From UBA987 sp002292105 (lineage in GTDB: Bacteria; Bacteroidota; Bacteroidia; NS11-12g; UBA9320), in NCBI GenBank assembly GCA_943846675.1, contig OX044357.1, positions 1,984,001 through 2,048,000 of the forward strand: 64,000 nt of DNA. The letters are read 5' to 3'. The notes below the pieces were generated by a model. The model saw nothing but the letters and a program-made list of their open reading frames with translations, had not been told where the DNA came from and ran no database searches. Shown piece by piece: positions 44,526 through 54,462 of this stretch (position 1 is its first letter; the number at the start of each line of letters is the position of its first letter). A program made the translations under genes and the position numbers.

Positions 44526-45139
44526 AGCAATATTTCCCAAATCTATCAGATACCCAGCTTAAACAGTTTGGGATGTTGGAAGAGCAATATCAGGACTGGA
44601 ACGCTCAAATAAACGTTATATCAAGGAAGGATATAGATCAATTTGTCACACGACATCTATTACACTCGTTGTCCATTGGACTTTTCACAACCTTCAAGCC
44701 TGGCGGCAAGGTACTAGACGTTGGCACAGGTGGAGGCTTTCCGGGTGTACCACTGGCCATTCTATTTCCAGAAGTTCAGTTTCATTTGGTCGATAGCATC
44801 GGTAAGAAAATTAAGGTGGTTAAAGCTGTGGCAGAAGCCATCGGACTGACCAATCTCACGTGTGAACATATACGGGCAGAAGAAGTTAAGGGCCAATTCG
44901 ATTATGTCGTTTCTCGAGCAGTAACTAGGCTAGAACCTTTTTATCAATGGGTTGAAAAAAAGATTGACTTCAGTATGTTCACCAATTCTGGTTTGTATGC
45001 ACTTAAAGGCGGAGACCTTAAACAAGAAATTCAGAATTTCAAAGACGTGTTTAAACAGGCACATGTTGACACTTATGACCTCGCCGACAAACTAGAAGGC
45101 GAATTCTTCGAGACAAAAAAAATCGTGTTTGTTAATTGA
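44513..45139 (+). CDS. rsmG: 16S rRNA (guanine527-N7)-methyltransferase
   Basis: A 208-aa methyltransferase. Motif I is KVLDVGTGGGFPGVPLAI; HLVDSIGKKIKVVKAVAE and DYVVSRAVTRLEPFYQWV follow as in GidB. A TTG at 44513 starts the reading frame, inside the glycosyltransferase gene. It is convergent with the small lipoprotein gene (8-bp overlap). Confidence 0.94.
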   Translation: MELLKQYFPNLSDTQLKQFGMLEEQYQDWNAQINVISRKDIDQFVTRHLLHSLSIGLFTTFKPGGKVLDVGTGGGFPGVPLAILFPEVQFHLVDSIGKKIKVVKAVAEAIGLTNLTCEHIRAEEVKGQFDYVVSRAVTRLEPFYQWVEKKIDFSMFTNSGLYALKGGDLKQEIQNFKDVFKQAHVDTYDLADKLEGEFFETKKIVFVN

Positions 45140-45551
45140 TTTCGATCGAACGTACTCCACTTTTATAAGGGAGGTTTAACACCGTTGGCCGGTCTAACTT
45201 GCTGACATCAAAGCATATATCAAACTCAAAGAACGCTTGACAGGCTTGCTCATCAAAAACGAGTTTAGCGTTTTGTTGTGGTGGCATTGATTTCGACTTT
45301 GCCTCGTCAATCACGAGTCTGAACCTCCTCTGAAAATTACACCCACTTAGCCCTAAAGACACTGTTAAAGCGTTTCCAACGAGTTTATAATCGCTGACTG
45401 TACAAACAGAGTTTGGCAAGTCTGAATAACGCGTAGATTTCAGAATCTCGGCACTGGGACAGTCAAATTCAATGGAAACATCATCATCGGTTTTCACCCT
45501 ACACGACTGCAGAGAAGAAAAAACCATGATAATCAGTAACACGTGTTTCAT
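45132..45551 (-). CDS. Small lipoprotein of unknown function
   Basis: A 139-aa protein with a lipoprotein signal (MKHVLLIIMVFSSLQSC, lipobox LQSC). The mature part has four or more Cys (EFDCPSA, NSVCTVSD, SGCNFQRRF, QACQAFFEFDICFD), which may form disulfides. No family recognised. It begins on the last base of the large PKD-type protein gene, so both are co-translated. Confidence 0.75.
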   Translation of the reverse strand: MKHVLLIIMVFSSLQSCRVKTDDDVSIEFDCPSAEILKSTRYSDLPNSVCTVSDYKLVGNALTVSLGLSGCNFQRRFRLVIDEAKSKSMPPQQNAKLVFDEQACQAFFEFDICFDVSKLDRPTVLNLPYKSGVRSIEIN

Positions 45552-48500
45552 TACCTCATTAACTGAACCGTTCCTGCTTTTTGATATTGCTCTCCCCCAC
45601 TATCCGAGTACTTGACAATATACATGTATATCCCGGATTGGGAGTCACGTTGTTTATAGGTTCCATCCCAGCCTTCTGCTTGATTATCTGTAACAAAGAT
45701 TTGTTCTCCCCAGCGATTAAAAATACTTAAGTGGTAGTCTTTTACCGCTACAGTGACTGGATGAAATGTCTCATTTAACCCATCTCTATTTGGACTAAAC
45801 GCCGTAGGAACGTATACATTGGGACTAAAGAAGAAACATACCTCGTTACTCCAAGAGGTTTTATTCTGACCGTTTAATTCCGTTGCTTTCACTCTGAAGC
45901 ACTGTCTATAGTCTTGACTTGACCCTGGGACCATAATCTGCTCTCCGAGTTGAACGCGTCTAAACAAATTCAGACTTCGGTCCTCATTTATGCTTCGGTA
46001 TAAGTCGTAATAATCAACTCCATTTTCCCATCCAAAATATTCAGTAAAGTCCAAATTCAACGAAAAATCGTTTGGGTCTTGCTCACCTTTTAGCAATACG
46101 CTTCTATGGACTTCGGAATACAAGATGTTACCGCATAAATCGGTGGTTTTTATTCGAATTTCGAATGGATACTCATCTGTATTCAGATTGTTCTCGGTAA
46201 AGTTTGTATAAAATTCTTGACCCACTGGGTTCCATATGACGTCGACACCAAATGTGCGTCTTTCTACTTCGAACGGTCCGGAGGTTAAGTCATCATTTAA
46301 CAACCGCCATTCACTATGGATTCTATCATCAGGGAAACCAACTGATACTCTATCAAGGTCTAACTCAATGTTGTTGATATACACAGGTAAGTTCAAGGTA
46401 TCTCCGATACATCCAAATTCCGATATTTCAACCACAGACACAGCGCCATAACCTGAGTTATTCCAATCTACCAAAATGGTATTTCCATTACTAGGCGCAA
46501 AGGTTCCGTTGATTACTTCCCAGTTATACGTTGAATTGGGATAGCCAGATACGGTATAAGGACTTTGATTGACATCAGGAAAACAATGTATAAACTTCCC
46601 TTGAATTGAATCGGCTATTGGTTTTGGATGTACAATAACTACGGTATCGATGGTTTGACCAGGACAAGAATCTTTAGACATCTCTGTTACAGACATAGTA
46701 AAGGAGCCGGCATTTGGCCACGTTACTTGTATTTGGTTGGTGCCTTGCCCTTTAATGGCATTTGTATTGCCGTTTACTTCCCATAAATAGGTAGAGCCTG
46801 TAAACCCGTTCACGGTATAGGTTCGTTCTAAATCACCTTGACAAAAGTCAAATTCACCTTCAATCTGGTCTGCTGTAGGTATAGGATTGATTACAATATC
46901 AATAGACAGCACCGGGCTTAAACATGCACGGTTGTTCACTGCGTCAAATGCCGTTTGTTGAACGGCGACATTGCCTAATCCTGTAGCTCCCCAGTCTACG
47001 CTAATAATATCTGAAGAATCACCAGAAACCTGACTACCGCCAGTAATAAACCAATTGTAACTTGAACCATTGGAGGCCACAACACTGTACAACACATTTG
47101 CATCAAACTCGCATACTGTTGTATCTCCAGTTGGTTTGTAACCCGTAAGTGTATACGTTTTCTCAACAGGTATGGCAATTGGATCGCTAACACAGCCCCA
47201 TTTGTCCGTTTCTGTAATTGTAATTGACCCAAATCCTGGATCACCCCAATTCACAGCAATATTTGCAGAATTTCCTCCGCTTATTTGACTTCCGCCATTA
47301 ACCGACCAATTATATATAGATCCTGAAGCACCCAATGCCATGTAGGCAATATTTTGAGCATTTGGACAAACCGACATTGGACCGTCTAACCCTGGAACCG
47401 GCTTTCGCACATTCACAAAAAACCGTCCGGTATCACTTCTACAGCCCTCCGTATTCGTTTCAATTATCGCCAATTCAAAATCGCCAATTTGATTCCACGT
47501 ATAGGTTGTTGTATTACCCGTCCCTCCACTTATCGAACCATCTGGCATTAACCATCTGTATGTTGATCCTGCTGTTGGTGGTGTTGAGTAGGCTACATTT
47601 AAATCCCCTAAACAAACCGTATCCTTACCAGATATGATTGGCGTTTGTGGTGACGGAATGAGTTCAACAACATAATCTACTGTATCGCCGGCACAACCAT
47701 ACTGACTAATTTCAGCCATTCTAATCGTTGCATTTCCGCTCCCATTGAAAGTAACAGTCACATTTTCGATTGTGGAGTCACCGATGATGGTACCGTTGTC
47801 GACAGTCCACCAAAAAGTGCTGTTTGGCTTTGGGTCAACTGCATCAAAAATATATTCGTAACTACTTGTTGCACAGACCTTTTGAGGACCAAAAATTTCA
47901 TCTGACCCTACAAATTTGTTAACCTTAATTTCAATATTGTAATTGTCGTATTTAGGTGGGCAGCCGTCGTCTTGGGCAGAAATTGTTACCACATACGGCT
48001 TATCTCTTGCTTGATCACAAGATGGAGTCCAACAAAATTCTGTTTCAACAGAACCTAAGGCCTTACGCGTGAGCATTGTGGCTAACGGAGCAGACACCCC
48101 ATTTTCTCCAGTTAAAATATCGCCACTACCATAAACGGTGACGGATTGCGTTGGGTTTACGTCTGGGTCTTGCCCGCGGACATCAAAACAGAGTCGTTCC
48201 CCAGCTTCGATTTCAAAATATTTACCGCCATCGTTGGAGGCTACTGGTTTTTTATTTGGAGGACAGTCTAGGACCAATATCTGCATATCCAACCGGACTC
48301 GACTAAAGAGTACGCCATTTCTATATTCTTCGACCTCAATGGCAATGACAAAGCTTCCTATTTCGCGAGATAACAAAGTCGTTAACCCACTCGCTAAATC
48401 AACGGTGGCTATTCCTCCAGCGCCAAAGGGCCGATTGTTGTGGTATCCAACGCGGTATTCCACTTCTTCAATTGGCAAGCTTAATTGAGATGGTGGTGTT

Positions 48501-49189
48501 GGTTTAGACGAATTTTGTCCGATATCCCCTCCTTGAAAAGGTCTAACCATTCTATACACCAATGAATCTCCATCAGGATCAATTGCTCTATTTAGAAACG
48601 TATTGGTGTCGTTGTTACACATGTAAGGACTTGGAACACCACTAAAAAAAGGACTACTGTTTTCTAACGCAGGATTTGGTATAAAACAATAATACGTTTG
48701 ACCTTGATCAGGTTCACCACCAGTTCCTAGCGTCAAATTGTTCTGTATGTTCCGACAACAGCGAACAAAGTATACGTGATACCCTTGGGCATAAGGTTCT
48801 AAGGTAATTACGCGCTCGTAATAACCCATTTGAATTTTCTTGTCGGAATAATAATCACATTCCTCGCTACCAGGTGGTTTAACCAATTGACGTGTTAGGA
48901 TGCGCGCTTTAACCAATTGATTGCGATCACGATTGGTATTGTTTAAGTAGATACCAATCTCTATTTCGTCATCGAAATCAACCGTGCTTTGCTCAACGTC
49001 TCTGAACAAGGTCAGAGATAATAAGAATGTTTTGTCGTTGTTGGCTTCAGTCCGAAGAAACTTGTAACTCATATAACCACCAACCAAATGCGTCGCTTTC
49101 GTTTGACTCACGCCAAAAACAGAAAGTAGCATGGTCAATAGGGCAATATGTTTAGTTAGGTGTTTCAATAGTTTAACCAGATAATACAA
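45551..49189 (-). CDS. Large surface protein with PKD-like repeats and gliding-motility (type B) C-terminal domain
   Basis: A 1212-aa protein. A signal peptide ends at TKA and the mature part begins THLVGGYMSYKF, the usual start of such Bacteroidota adhesins. An N-terminal domain with FIPNPALENSSPFFSG and a Cys-rich set runs to about 440. Then come six to seven PKD/immunoglobulin-like units of about 85 aa (each with a Y-x-W turn such as STYRWLMPDG and SSYNWFITGG), followed by a fibronectin-like segment. The last 85 residues (NVYVPTAFSPNRDGLNETF, IFNRWGEQIF, GWDGTY, GTVQLMR) are the type B sorting domain. Export should use the T9SS and a PorP/SprF protein. Start TTG at 49189; TTG 49168 is an alternative. 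Confidence 0.9.
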   Translation of the reverse strand: MYYLVKLLKHLTKHIALLTMLLSVFGVSQTKATHLVGGYMSYKFLRTEANNDKTFLLSLTLFRDVEQSTVDFDDEIEIGIYLNNTNRDRNQLVKARILTRQLVKPPGSEECDYYSDKKIQMGYYERVITLEPYAQGYHVYFVRCCRNIQNNLTLGTGGEPDQGQTYYCFIPNPALENSSPFFSGVPSPYMCNNDTNTFLNRAIDPDGDSLVYRMVRPFQGGDIGQNSSKPTPPSQLSLPIEEVEYRVGYHNNRPFGAGGIATVDLASGLTTLLSREIGSFVIAIEVEEYRNGVLFSRVRLDMQILVLDCPPNKKPVASNDGGKYFEIEAGERLCFDVRGQDPDVNPTQSVTVYGSGDILTGENGVSAPLATMLTRKALGSVETEFCWTPSCDQARDKPYVVTISAQDDGCPPKYDNYNIEIKVNKFVGSDEIFGPQKVCATSSYEYIFDAVDPKPNSTFWWTVDNGTIIGDSTIENVTVTFNGSGNATIRMAEISQYGCAGDTVDYVVELIPSPQTPIISGKDTVCLGDLNVAYSTPPTAGSTYRWLMPDGSISGGTGNTTTYTWNQIGDFELAIIETNTEGCRSDTGRFFVNVRKPVPGLDGPMSVCPNAQNIAYMALGASGSIYNWSVNGGSQISGGNSANIAVNWGDPGFGSITITETDKWGCVSDPIAIPVEKTYTLTGYKPTGDTTVCEFDANVLYSVVASNGSSYNWFITGGSQVSGDSSDIISVDWGATGLGNVAVQQTAFDAVNNRACLSPVLSIDIVINPIPTADQIEGEFDFCQGDLERTYTVNGFTGSTYLWEVNGNTNAIKGQGTNQIQVTWPNAGSFTMSVTEMSKDSCPGQTIDTVVIVHPKPIADSIQGKFIHCFPDVNQSPYTVSGYPNSTYNWEVINGTFAPSNGNTILVDWNNSGYGAVSVVEISEFGCIGDTLNLPVYINNIELDLDRVSVGFPDDRIHSEWRLLNDDLTSGPFEVERRTFGVDVIWNPVGQEFYTNFTENNLNTDEYPFEIRIKTTDLCGNILYSEVHRSVLLKGEQDPNDFSLNLDFTEYFGWENGVDYYDLYRSINEDRSLNLFRRVQLGEQIMVPGSSQDYRQCFRVKATELNGQNKTSWSNEVCFFFSPNVYVPTAFSPNRDGLNETFHPVTVAVKDYHLSIFNRWGEQIFVTDNQAEGWDGTYKQRDSQSGIYMYIVKYSDSGGEQYQKAGTVQLMR

Positions 49190-49215
49190 AGTACAACAAA
49201 TTCATCGATTTAATG

Positions 49216-49821
49216 TTATTGCAAATCCCCTTTATCTTGTAAGATAGACGTCAAATCCTGCAGTTTTGTTGTTTCAAACCGTGTAACTTTTGCATCACTT
49301 TTATACGGGTCAGGTGTTATATACACGTTGTGCATGCCTAATGCTTCACCAAACTCCATGTCAGAAATTGAATCTCCAACCATAACAGACTTGCTAAAAT
49401 CAATAGTCGGGAAGTCTTTTTGGGCTTGTAAGCCCATGAAAGGCAATGGTTTACGACAATTTGGCGTTTGGTCTTTGAGCTTTGGACAATAGTACACCTT
49501 GTCTATTCGGCCACCGTGTAGTTTTATTTCGGCGGTCATATTCTCATGAATGTTTCTCAAATCGGCATCAGACATCAAACCTTTACCAATGCCTTGCTGG
49601 TTCGTCACAACGACAATTGTCCCAAACAAATGGCTACAATGTGCAATGGTTTCTGGTACGTTTTCGAGAAATTCAAACTCCTCCCAGCTTTTCACATAAT
49701 CATCAACCAATCGTTTATTGATTACACCGTCTCGGTCTAAAAATAACGTCCAAGATTTATCTATAACTAGTTTATTTTCCAAAGTATTTGTTTGCTTTAT
49801 GGTAGTCGTCAGGAATGCCAA
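49216..49821 (-). CDS. gmhB: D-glycero-D-manno-heptose-1,7-bisphosphate 7-phosphatase
   Basis: A HAD-superfamily phosphatase of about 190-201 aa. The nucleophile motif is FLDRDGVINKR, VVTNQQGIGKG is motif II and MVGDSISDMEFGE the last one. CPKLKDQTPNCRKP holds part of the Cys/His zinc site of GmhB. It removes the 7-phosphate before nucleotide transfer. The ATG at 49821 overlaps hddC by 50 bp; a TTG at 49782 would cut the overlap to 11 bp and also gives a normal N-terminus. Confidence 0.88.
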   Translation of the reverse strand: MAFLTTTIKQTNTLENKLVIDKSWTLFLDRDGVINKRLVDDYVKSWEEFEFLENVPETIAHCSHLFGTIVVVTNQQGIGKGLMSDADLRNIHENMTAEIKLHGGRIDKVYYCPKLKDQTPNCRKPLPFMGLQAQKDFPTIDFSKSVMVGDSISDMEFGEALGMHNVYITPDPYKSDAKVTRFETTKLQDLTSILQDKGDLQ

Positions 49822-50470
49822 TGTCTATAAAATATCCATCCGACTTGAAACCTTCTAACTTTATTTGGCCAACCATTTTTTCCATAAAATCGACCTCCAT
49901 CGAGAATCGCTTGGCCTGCGTTTTATTCAAAAACAATTCTTTGTCTAGTGCGTAAATTCCGCCATTAATCCAACCAGATTTCAAGGTTTCAGATTTTTCG
50001 GAAAACCCAATTATTTCTGATTGATCTAACTCTACCATGCCGTAACGGTTAACCATATCCATATGCTTTAATGCAATGGTCATGCCGTTTTTGTTGCTGT
50101 TATGTTCATTGACAAATTTGTCGATGTCGACATCAAAATACGTATCACCGTTACAGATTAAGAGTGTATCCGCAGAGCATGCTTCAGCAGCCAATCGGAT
50201 GCCGCCGCCTGTTCCAAGTGGCTCTTTTTCAACAACATACTCTAAATTCAGGTGTTTGTACTTGGTGCCGAAATAACTTTCAACTACCTCGTGTTTGTAC
50301 CCAACAGATAGTTTCACCTCTGTAATGTCGAAACTACACAGTTGTTTCAATATATAGGTCAAAAATGGTTTGTTGGCTACAAGTGCCATCGGTTTAGGGA
50401 TGTCTGAGATCACCGATTTTAATCTGGTGCCCATTCCTCCGGCTAGTATAATGGCATCTGCTGGCATCAA
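49772..50470 (-). CDS. hddC: D-glycero-D-manno-heptose 1-phosphate guanylyltransferase (nucleotidyltransferase)
   Basis: A 232-aa nucleotidyltransferase. ADAIILAGGMGTRLKSVISD (4-23) carries the signature, LLICNGDTYFDVD the metal-binding Asp and GWINGGIYALD the sugar site. On its own it could be a mannose-1-phosphate guanylyltransferase; its place between the heptose kinase and phosphatase genes points to GDP-heptose formation. Overlaps the kinase gene by four bases. Confidence 0.85.
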   Translation of the reverse strand: MMPADAIILAGGMGTRLKSVISDIPKPMALVANKPFLTYILKQLCSFDITEVKLSVGYKHEVVESYFGTKYKHLNLEYVVEKEPLGTGGGIRLAAEACSADTLLICNGDTYFDVDIDKFVNEHNSNKNGMTIALKHMDMVNRYGMVELDQSEIIGFSEKSETLKSGWINGGIYALDKELFLNKTQAKRFSMEVDFMEKMVGQIKLEGFKSDGYFIDIGIPDDYHKANKYFGK

Positions 50471-51492
50471 TCTATATAATAGCTGTAAAGACCAGACATA
50501 GCAAACTCGTATGGCGTAACTTTAATATCCAGGGTAGAAATTGCTTTGATGACTTCAAAACGCGTGTTGTTTGGACAATAAAAGAACATAAAACCACCAC
50601 CACCTGCGCCAGAGATTTTCCCTCCTATGGCTCCAGCTTCCATGGCCGTTTGATACATTTGCTCAATTTCGGGATTCGTGATTCCCTCCGCCATTTGTTT
50701 TTTGTATTCCCAACCGACGTTTAAAATATTACCAATTTTATCGAGCTCTCCTTTCAATAATGCTTCTTTCATCTTTATGCTCTGCTCCTTTACTTTAAGC
50801 GTAGCATCAATTTGGTTTTTCTCTTGCTGATTGATGGCCTTAGCTTGCTTATCAATAATCTTAGCTGATTCACGGCTCGTTCCGGTATAAAAAAGTACCA
50901 TGTTGTGTTGTAGCTCGTTAACATACTTCGTTTTAACACGCAATGGATTCACGATTACCTTGTCATCTTTATAGAATTCCATAAAGTTAAAACCACCGAA
51001 GGTGGCTGCATATTGGTCTTGCCTCCCTCCTGCTAGTCCTAAATCGATACGTTCGATTTCGTAGGCTAAATGCGCAACATCGTATTCGCCCAGTGGCAGC
51101 TTTAGCCAATGCGCAAAAGCCCCAATGATAGCTACAACTAAGGTAGATGATGAGCCCAACCCCGAACCTGGAGGTGCATCAACATAGGTTTGAAGGGTAA
51201 ATGATAATGGCTCCTCCAAGTAATCCTTAGCTATTCGGTTATACACCCCTTTCAGCAAATCGAGTGTCCCATCCAAAGGCAGTGTATTTGTTGATTCGAA
51301 TTCTTGTGTTTTACCTTGATCTAAGGCAATTAATTCAATTCGATTCGAATTATTAGGAATGATTGTCGCATGGGCGTACAAATTTATTGTCGCATTTAGA
51401 ATGCTTCCTCCATAAATATCTGCAAATGGGCTAACGTCTGTTCCACCACCTGCTAAACCAATGCGCAAAGGCGCTTTGCTTCTAATAATCAT
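50467..51492 (-). CDS. hddA: D-glycero-alpha-D-manno-heptose-7-phosphate kinase
   Basis: A 341-aa GHMP kinase. SKAPLRIGLAGGGTDVSPF (4-22) is the typical HddA/fucokinase-like start, PGSGLGSSSTLVVAI is the P-loop and GKISGAGGGGFMFFY is motif 3. It phosphorylates heptose 7-phosphate at C1. With gmhB and hddC it gives the GDP-D-glycero-D-manno-heptose branch; the isomerase gmhA is not in the window. Confidence 0.9.
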   Translation of the reverse strand: MIIRSKAPLRIGLAGGGTDVSPFADIYGGSILNATINLYAHATIIPNNSNRIELIALDQGKTQEFESTNTLPLDGTLDLLKGVYNRIAKDYLEEPLSFTLQTYVDAPPGSGLGSSSTLVVAIIGAFAHWLKLPLGEYDVAHLAYEIERIDLGLAGGRQDQYAATFGGFNFMEFYKDDKVIVNPLRVKTKYVNELQHNMVLFYTGTSRESAKIIDKQAKAINQQEKNQIDATLKVKEQSIKMKEALLKGELDKIGNILNVGWEYKKQMAEGITNPEIEQMYQTAMEAGAIGGKISGAGGGGFMFFYCPNNTRFEVIKAISTLDIKVTPYEFAMSGLYSYYID

Positions 51493-51535
51493 CGCTCAAA
51501 TATAATTGGCTATGAGAGAAATTAAGGAATAAGAT

Positions 51536-53098
51536 TTACCGAATGCTATCGGTAACGTCAACTAAACGATACGGATAATCCCAATCAGAATAATAAGCAC
51601 GATCAGGCTCTAGTGTATAGTTGCCATCAAAGTATTTATTCATCACTACTTTGAAAGAATTAATCGGGCTAATGGTGTCGTACAACATCGAATAATCTTG
51701 ATCAGGAAAGTAGTAGGCATTTATGATCGAGAATCGCTCTTTAAAATCATTGTTCTCGTAGCCATGATTATTACGTAACTCTGAGCAACTGCCATGATCA
51801 CCTTGCAAAATAATAATGGGCGGCACCTTGGAGTCTGCAATAATCTTATTGATGAGATGTATAAGCTTTTTGTTTACAAACTGGAGTTGTTCGATATACC
51901 CGCGTTTGTAGTAACTGTTGTCTGTATTTGAATCAAGGGGCAACCAAATGTTATAGTTGTGCCCGGGTTGCACCGGGTTCCCATCTTTGTCAAAAAGAAA
52001 TGGTTGATGTGGTGCTAAGACATGTCCGTGTACATAGTACGGTGTATTCTTCTCTGGAATAGTTTCCATTACACGAAATGCTTCTAATATTTTTCTTCGG
52101 TGAAAATCTTCAGGAGAGTCTGTCACAATTGGCTTACGCCTGTTAAATGCTCTAATCACAGACATGTTTATCAGCTCGTTTTGATACAAACTAAACTGAG
52201 TACCTGGTGTTTGGTGAAACACATCAGCGTCTTTCAAATACACGACTTCAAACATCGACGCATCAAAAGAGATGGATTTATACCCTTGCCCTCTAAGAAT
52301 ATTCAAGACACGGTTATTGTTCAACACATCGGCCATAGGCCATCTACTTTTATGCTCCTCGCCTAACACATCAACGATAGAATCAAGGTATGACATGTTA
52401 AGTGCCGAAGGTATGGACAGAACAGTTTGTCCATAGTTTGAAATGGCCTTATCAGCCACATAAAAGCCTTTTTCTTTTAGGTAATCCGTAAAGGCAGAGT
52501 TGTCAAAATCAAAATATTCCTTTAAAACACCATTGCTGGTGTAGGCGTCCATAACCAAATAGTATATGGTTGGTCTTACTTTTTGAATTTTGGTATTTCC
52601 TGTTTGCTCCTCTTGTGTGAACGTGGCTTCTTCGGTGCTTTGTGCTTTTCTCATAAAGTCAATTATGCCATAGAGGCTAAATACCAATAGCAAAAAAGAC
52701 ACAAAATTCAACAAGGAATTTAACTTAAAAAGCTTGCCCTTCGCCTTAATAAGCCTCCAGGAGGTTAATGTGATTAAAGCTAAACTTGACCATTTATAAA
52801 AGTTGTGATCCCATCTAATGTTTTTAGGATAGAATGGAATTTCCCAGCTATAACAATGCTCGTAATAAGGTCCAAAACTTAACGCAAGTAGCATGATAAG
52901 TGACGTAAGCACCCCTGCCTTTACCCACGACTTGAAAACAAACCTTAACAAAACCGTCAGTACCACGGTTACACCAAGAATGACGAGTAACGGTTTCACT
53001 ACGTCTGCAAAGCGCACAATTTCAATGTTTTGTGAATACAAAAACACCGGCGGGAATGCCGCAAAAAAGATACTATGCCATGGTTTGTTCTTAAACAT
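51536..53098 (-). CDS. Membrane-bound alkaline-phosphatase-superfamily (sulfatase-like) enzyme
   Basis: A 520-aa protein with five N-terminal transmembrane helices (about 8-170) and a periplasmic AlkP/sulfatase-type domain. YYLVMDAYTSNGVLKEYF has the metal-binding Asp and Thr/Ser nucleophile position, HVLAPHQPF the His motif and IILQGDHGSCSE the second metal site. Such proteins often transfer phosphoethanolamine or phosphoglycerol to glycans; the exact reaction is not readable. It shares its start region with the methyltransferase stop (one-base overlap). Confidence 0.8.
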   Translation of the reverse strand: MFKNKPWHSIFFAAFPPVFLYSQNIEIVRFADVVKPLLVILGVTVVLTVLLRFVFKSWVKAGVLTSLIMLLALSFGPYYEHCYSWEIPFYPKNIRWDHNFYKWSSLALITLTSWRLIKAKGKLFKLNSLLNFVSFLLLVFSLYGIIDFMRKAQSTEEATFTQEEQTGNTKIQKVRPTIYYLVMDAYTSNGVLKEYFDFDNSAFTDYLKEKGFYVADKAISNYGQTVLSIPSALNMSYLDSIVDVLGEEHKSRWPMADVLNNNRVLNILRGQGYKSISFDASMFEVVYLKDADVFHQTPGTQFSLYQNELINMSVIRAFNRRKPIVTDSPEDFHRRKILEAFRVMETIPEKNTPYYVHGHVLAPHQPFLFDKDGNPVQPGHNYNIWLPLDSNTDNSYYKRGYIEQLQFVNKKLIHLINKIIADSKVPPIIILQGDHGSCSELRNNHGYENNDFKERFSIINAYYFPDQDYSMLYDTISPINSFKVVMNKYFDGNYTLEPDRAYYSDWDYPYRLVDVTDSIR

Positions 53099-54462
53099 TA
53101 CCGTTTAGCCTTCAGTAGATATAATGTTCGAAGTGAATCTCCCACTTGTTCTTTTTTAACAATGTCGAAGAACTGTGTAAATGCTTTTTCGAAACCATCT
53201 ATATGGTAAGACAAAAAGATGTCTTCGCGTGTCGCCAATAAAATTTTGACTTGTGAATCTTCCTTGGGTACAAATTCGATAATGATGTGATTGCCAAGTC
53301 TTGAAAGATAATCTGCTACCTTTTCTAAAGGTACGTTGTTGCTTATAGCAATGTGATGAATAATGGCAAGTGCCATGACAACATCTGCCTTACCCCGTTG
53401 TTCAAGACTATCGCGCTCTTCATGTGCCCAGCCAATGCCTGTACTTGGATTGGTCAGATCTAATTGAAGTGGCAACATTGGAATGTTGTCTTGTTTTACA
53501 CGGCGATAGTTTTTTTCGACCGCAATTGGATCTATATCAAACGCAACTGTTTCGATACCTTTCAGTGCCGCAATAGAGCTAAAGGTGCCATCGTTTGCAC
53601 CTAAATCCCAAACAGTTGATGGTTTGGCCTCGTCAATAAAGGCTGCAACCAAGTTTTTCTTTTCGTCAAAGCTTGAGTCCGAATAGTTTGTAAACGTGTA
53701 ATACTCACCCCATTCTGTCCCTTTCGGGTTCCATTTCAAGCTTTTAACAGCGTTGACTAAGTTGTCTATCAAACCCAGCATAGCCATTTTTGACACACCT
53801 TTACCCGCTTTTTGGTTCGTTTGTTTGCCCGCATACTTCTGCTGTGTTTTAGCATGCCAGTGTATATGCGTAGCCAACGAAAATTTGAATTTAGACTTTC
53901 TTGGCAACAGTGCCGATGCCAAATCCAAAGGAATGCCATCAATGTTAGCACTTAGCAAATCCAAGGTTCTAATGTCTGTCATCGAAGCCAATGCAATTGG
54001 GGCTAAAAAGTGTTGACAGAATTGTTTGTAAGCAACCCAAGGTTTGCCTTCTTCGTACACCTCAAAAGATAATGTATCTATAAAGACAGGTTTACCATTT
54101 ACAAATTGCACATTGTACGCAGAAGCATCTTTTAAAGACATGCCTTTTTGCAATGCAGCCTTCTGAATGTAAAGCGTAAGCAATGCAGCGTCCTTAAGTT
54201 GGCCAAAAGACCATTCGTAAGGATATGATATGAATGGTAATCGTTCTGGCTTGATGGTTTTATATGCATCAGCATAAACGTTTTCGACCTCTTGATGTTG
54301 GATAAGAAAATTTTTCTTGACCAAACTGTCGTACAAACCAGAATCGTGCATTAAGTCAAATTCCTCTGCACCAATTATGTTTATTTGTCGGAGTATCTCT
54401 CCTTGAGAAGATGTAAAGATGAAGCCTGCCGGATCTCTAAACGACGCGTTTAACTTATTCAT
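53098..54462 (-). CDS. Two-domain methyltransferase (NoeA-like) with kinase-like N-terminal motifs
   Basis: A 454-aa protein. The C-terminal half (about 255-454) is a class I SAM methyltransferase: TVWDLGANDGTFSSIAA (motif I), VAFDIDPIAVEKNY and VVMALAIIHHIAI. The N-terminal half contains KDASAYNVQFVNGKPVFID (about 131-149), which has the D-x4-N and later D spacing of kinase-fold catalytic and metal loops, though no P-loop is seen. The overall design is like the NoeA family of nodulation/polysaccharide genes. It lies between a small membrane protein and the AlkP-type enzyme and overlaps both. Confidence 0.75.
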   Translation of the reverse strand: MNKLNASFRDPAGFIFTSSQGEILRQINIIGAEEFDLMHDSGLYDSLVKKNFLIQHQEVENVYADAYKTIKPERLPFISYPYEWSFGQLKDAALLTLYIQKAALQKGMSLKDASAYNVQFVNGKPVFIDTLSFEVYEEGKPWVAYKQFCQHFLAPIALASMTDIRTLDLLSANIDGIPLDLASALLPRKSKFKFSLATHIHWHAKTQQKYAGKQTNQKAGKGVSKMAMLGLIDNLVNAVKSLKWNPKGTEWGEYYTFTNYSDSSFDEKKNLVAAFIDEAKPSTVWDLGANDGTFSSIAALKGIETVAFDIDPIAVEKNYRRVKQDNIPMLPLQLDLTNPSTGIGWAHEERDSLEQRGKADVVMALAIIHHIAISNNVPLEKVADYLSRLGNHIIIEFVPKEDSQVKILLATREDIFLSYHIDGFEKAFTQFFDIVKKEQVGDSLRTLYLLKAKR

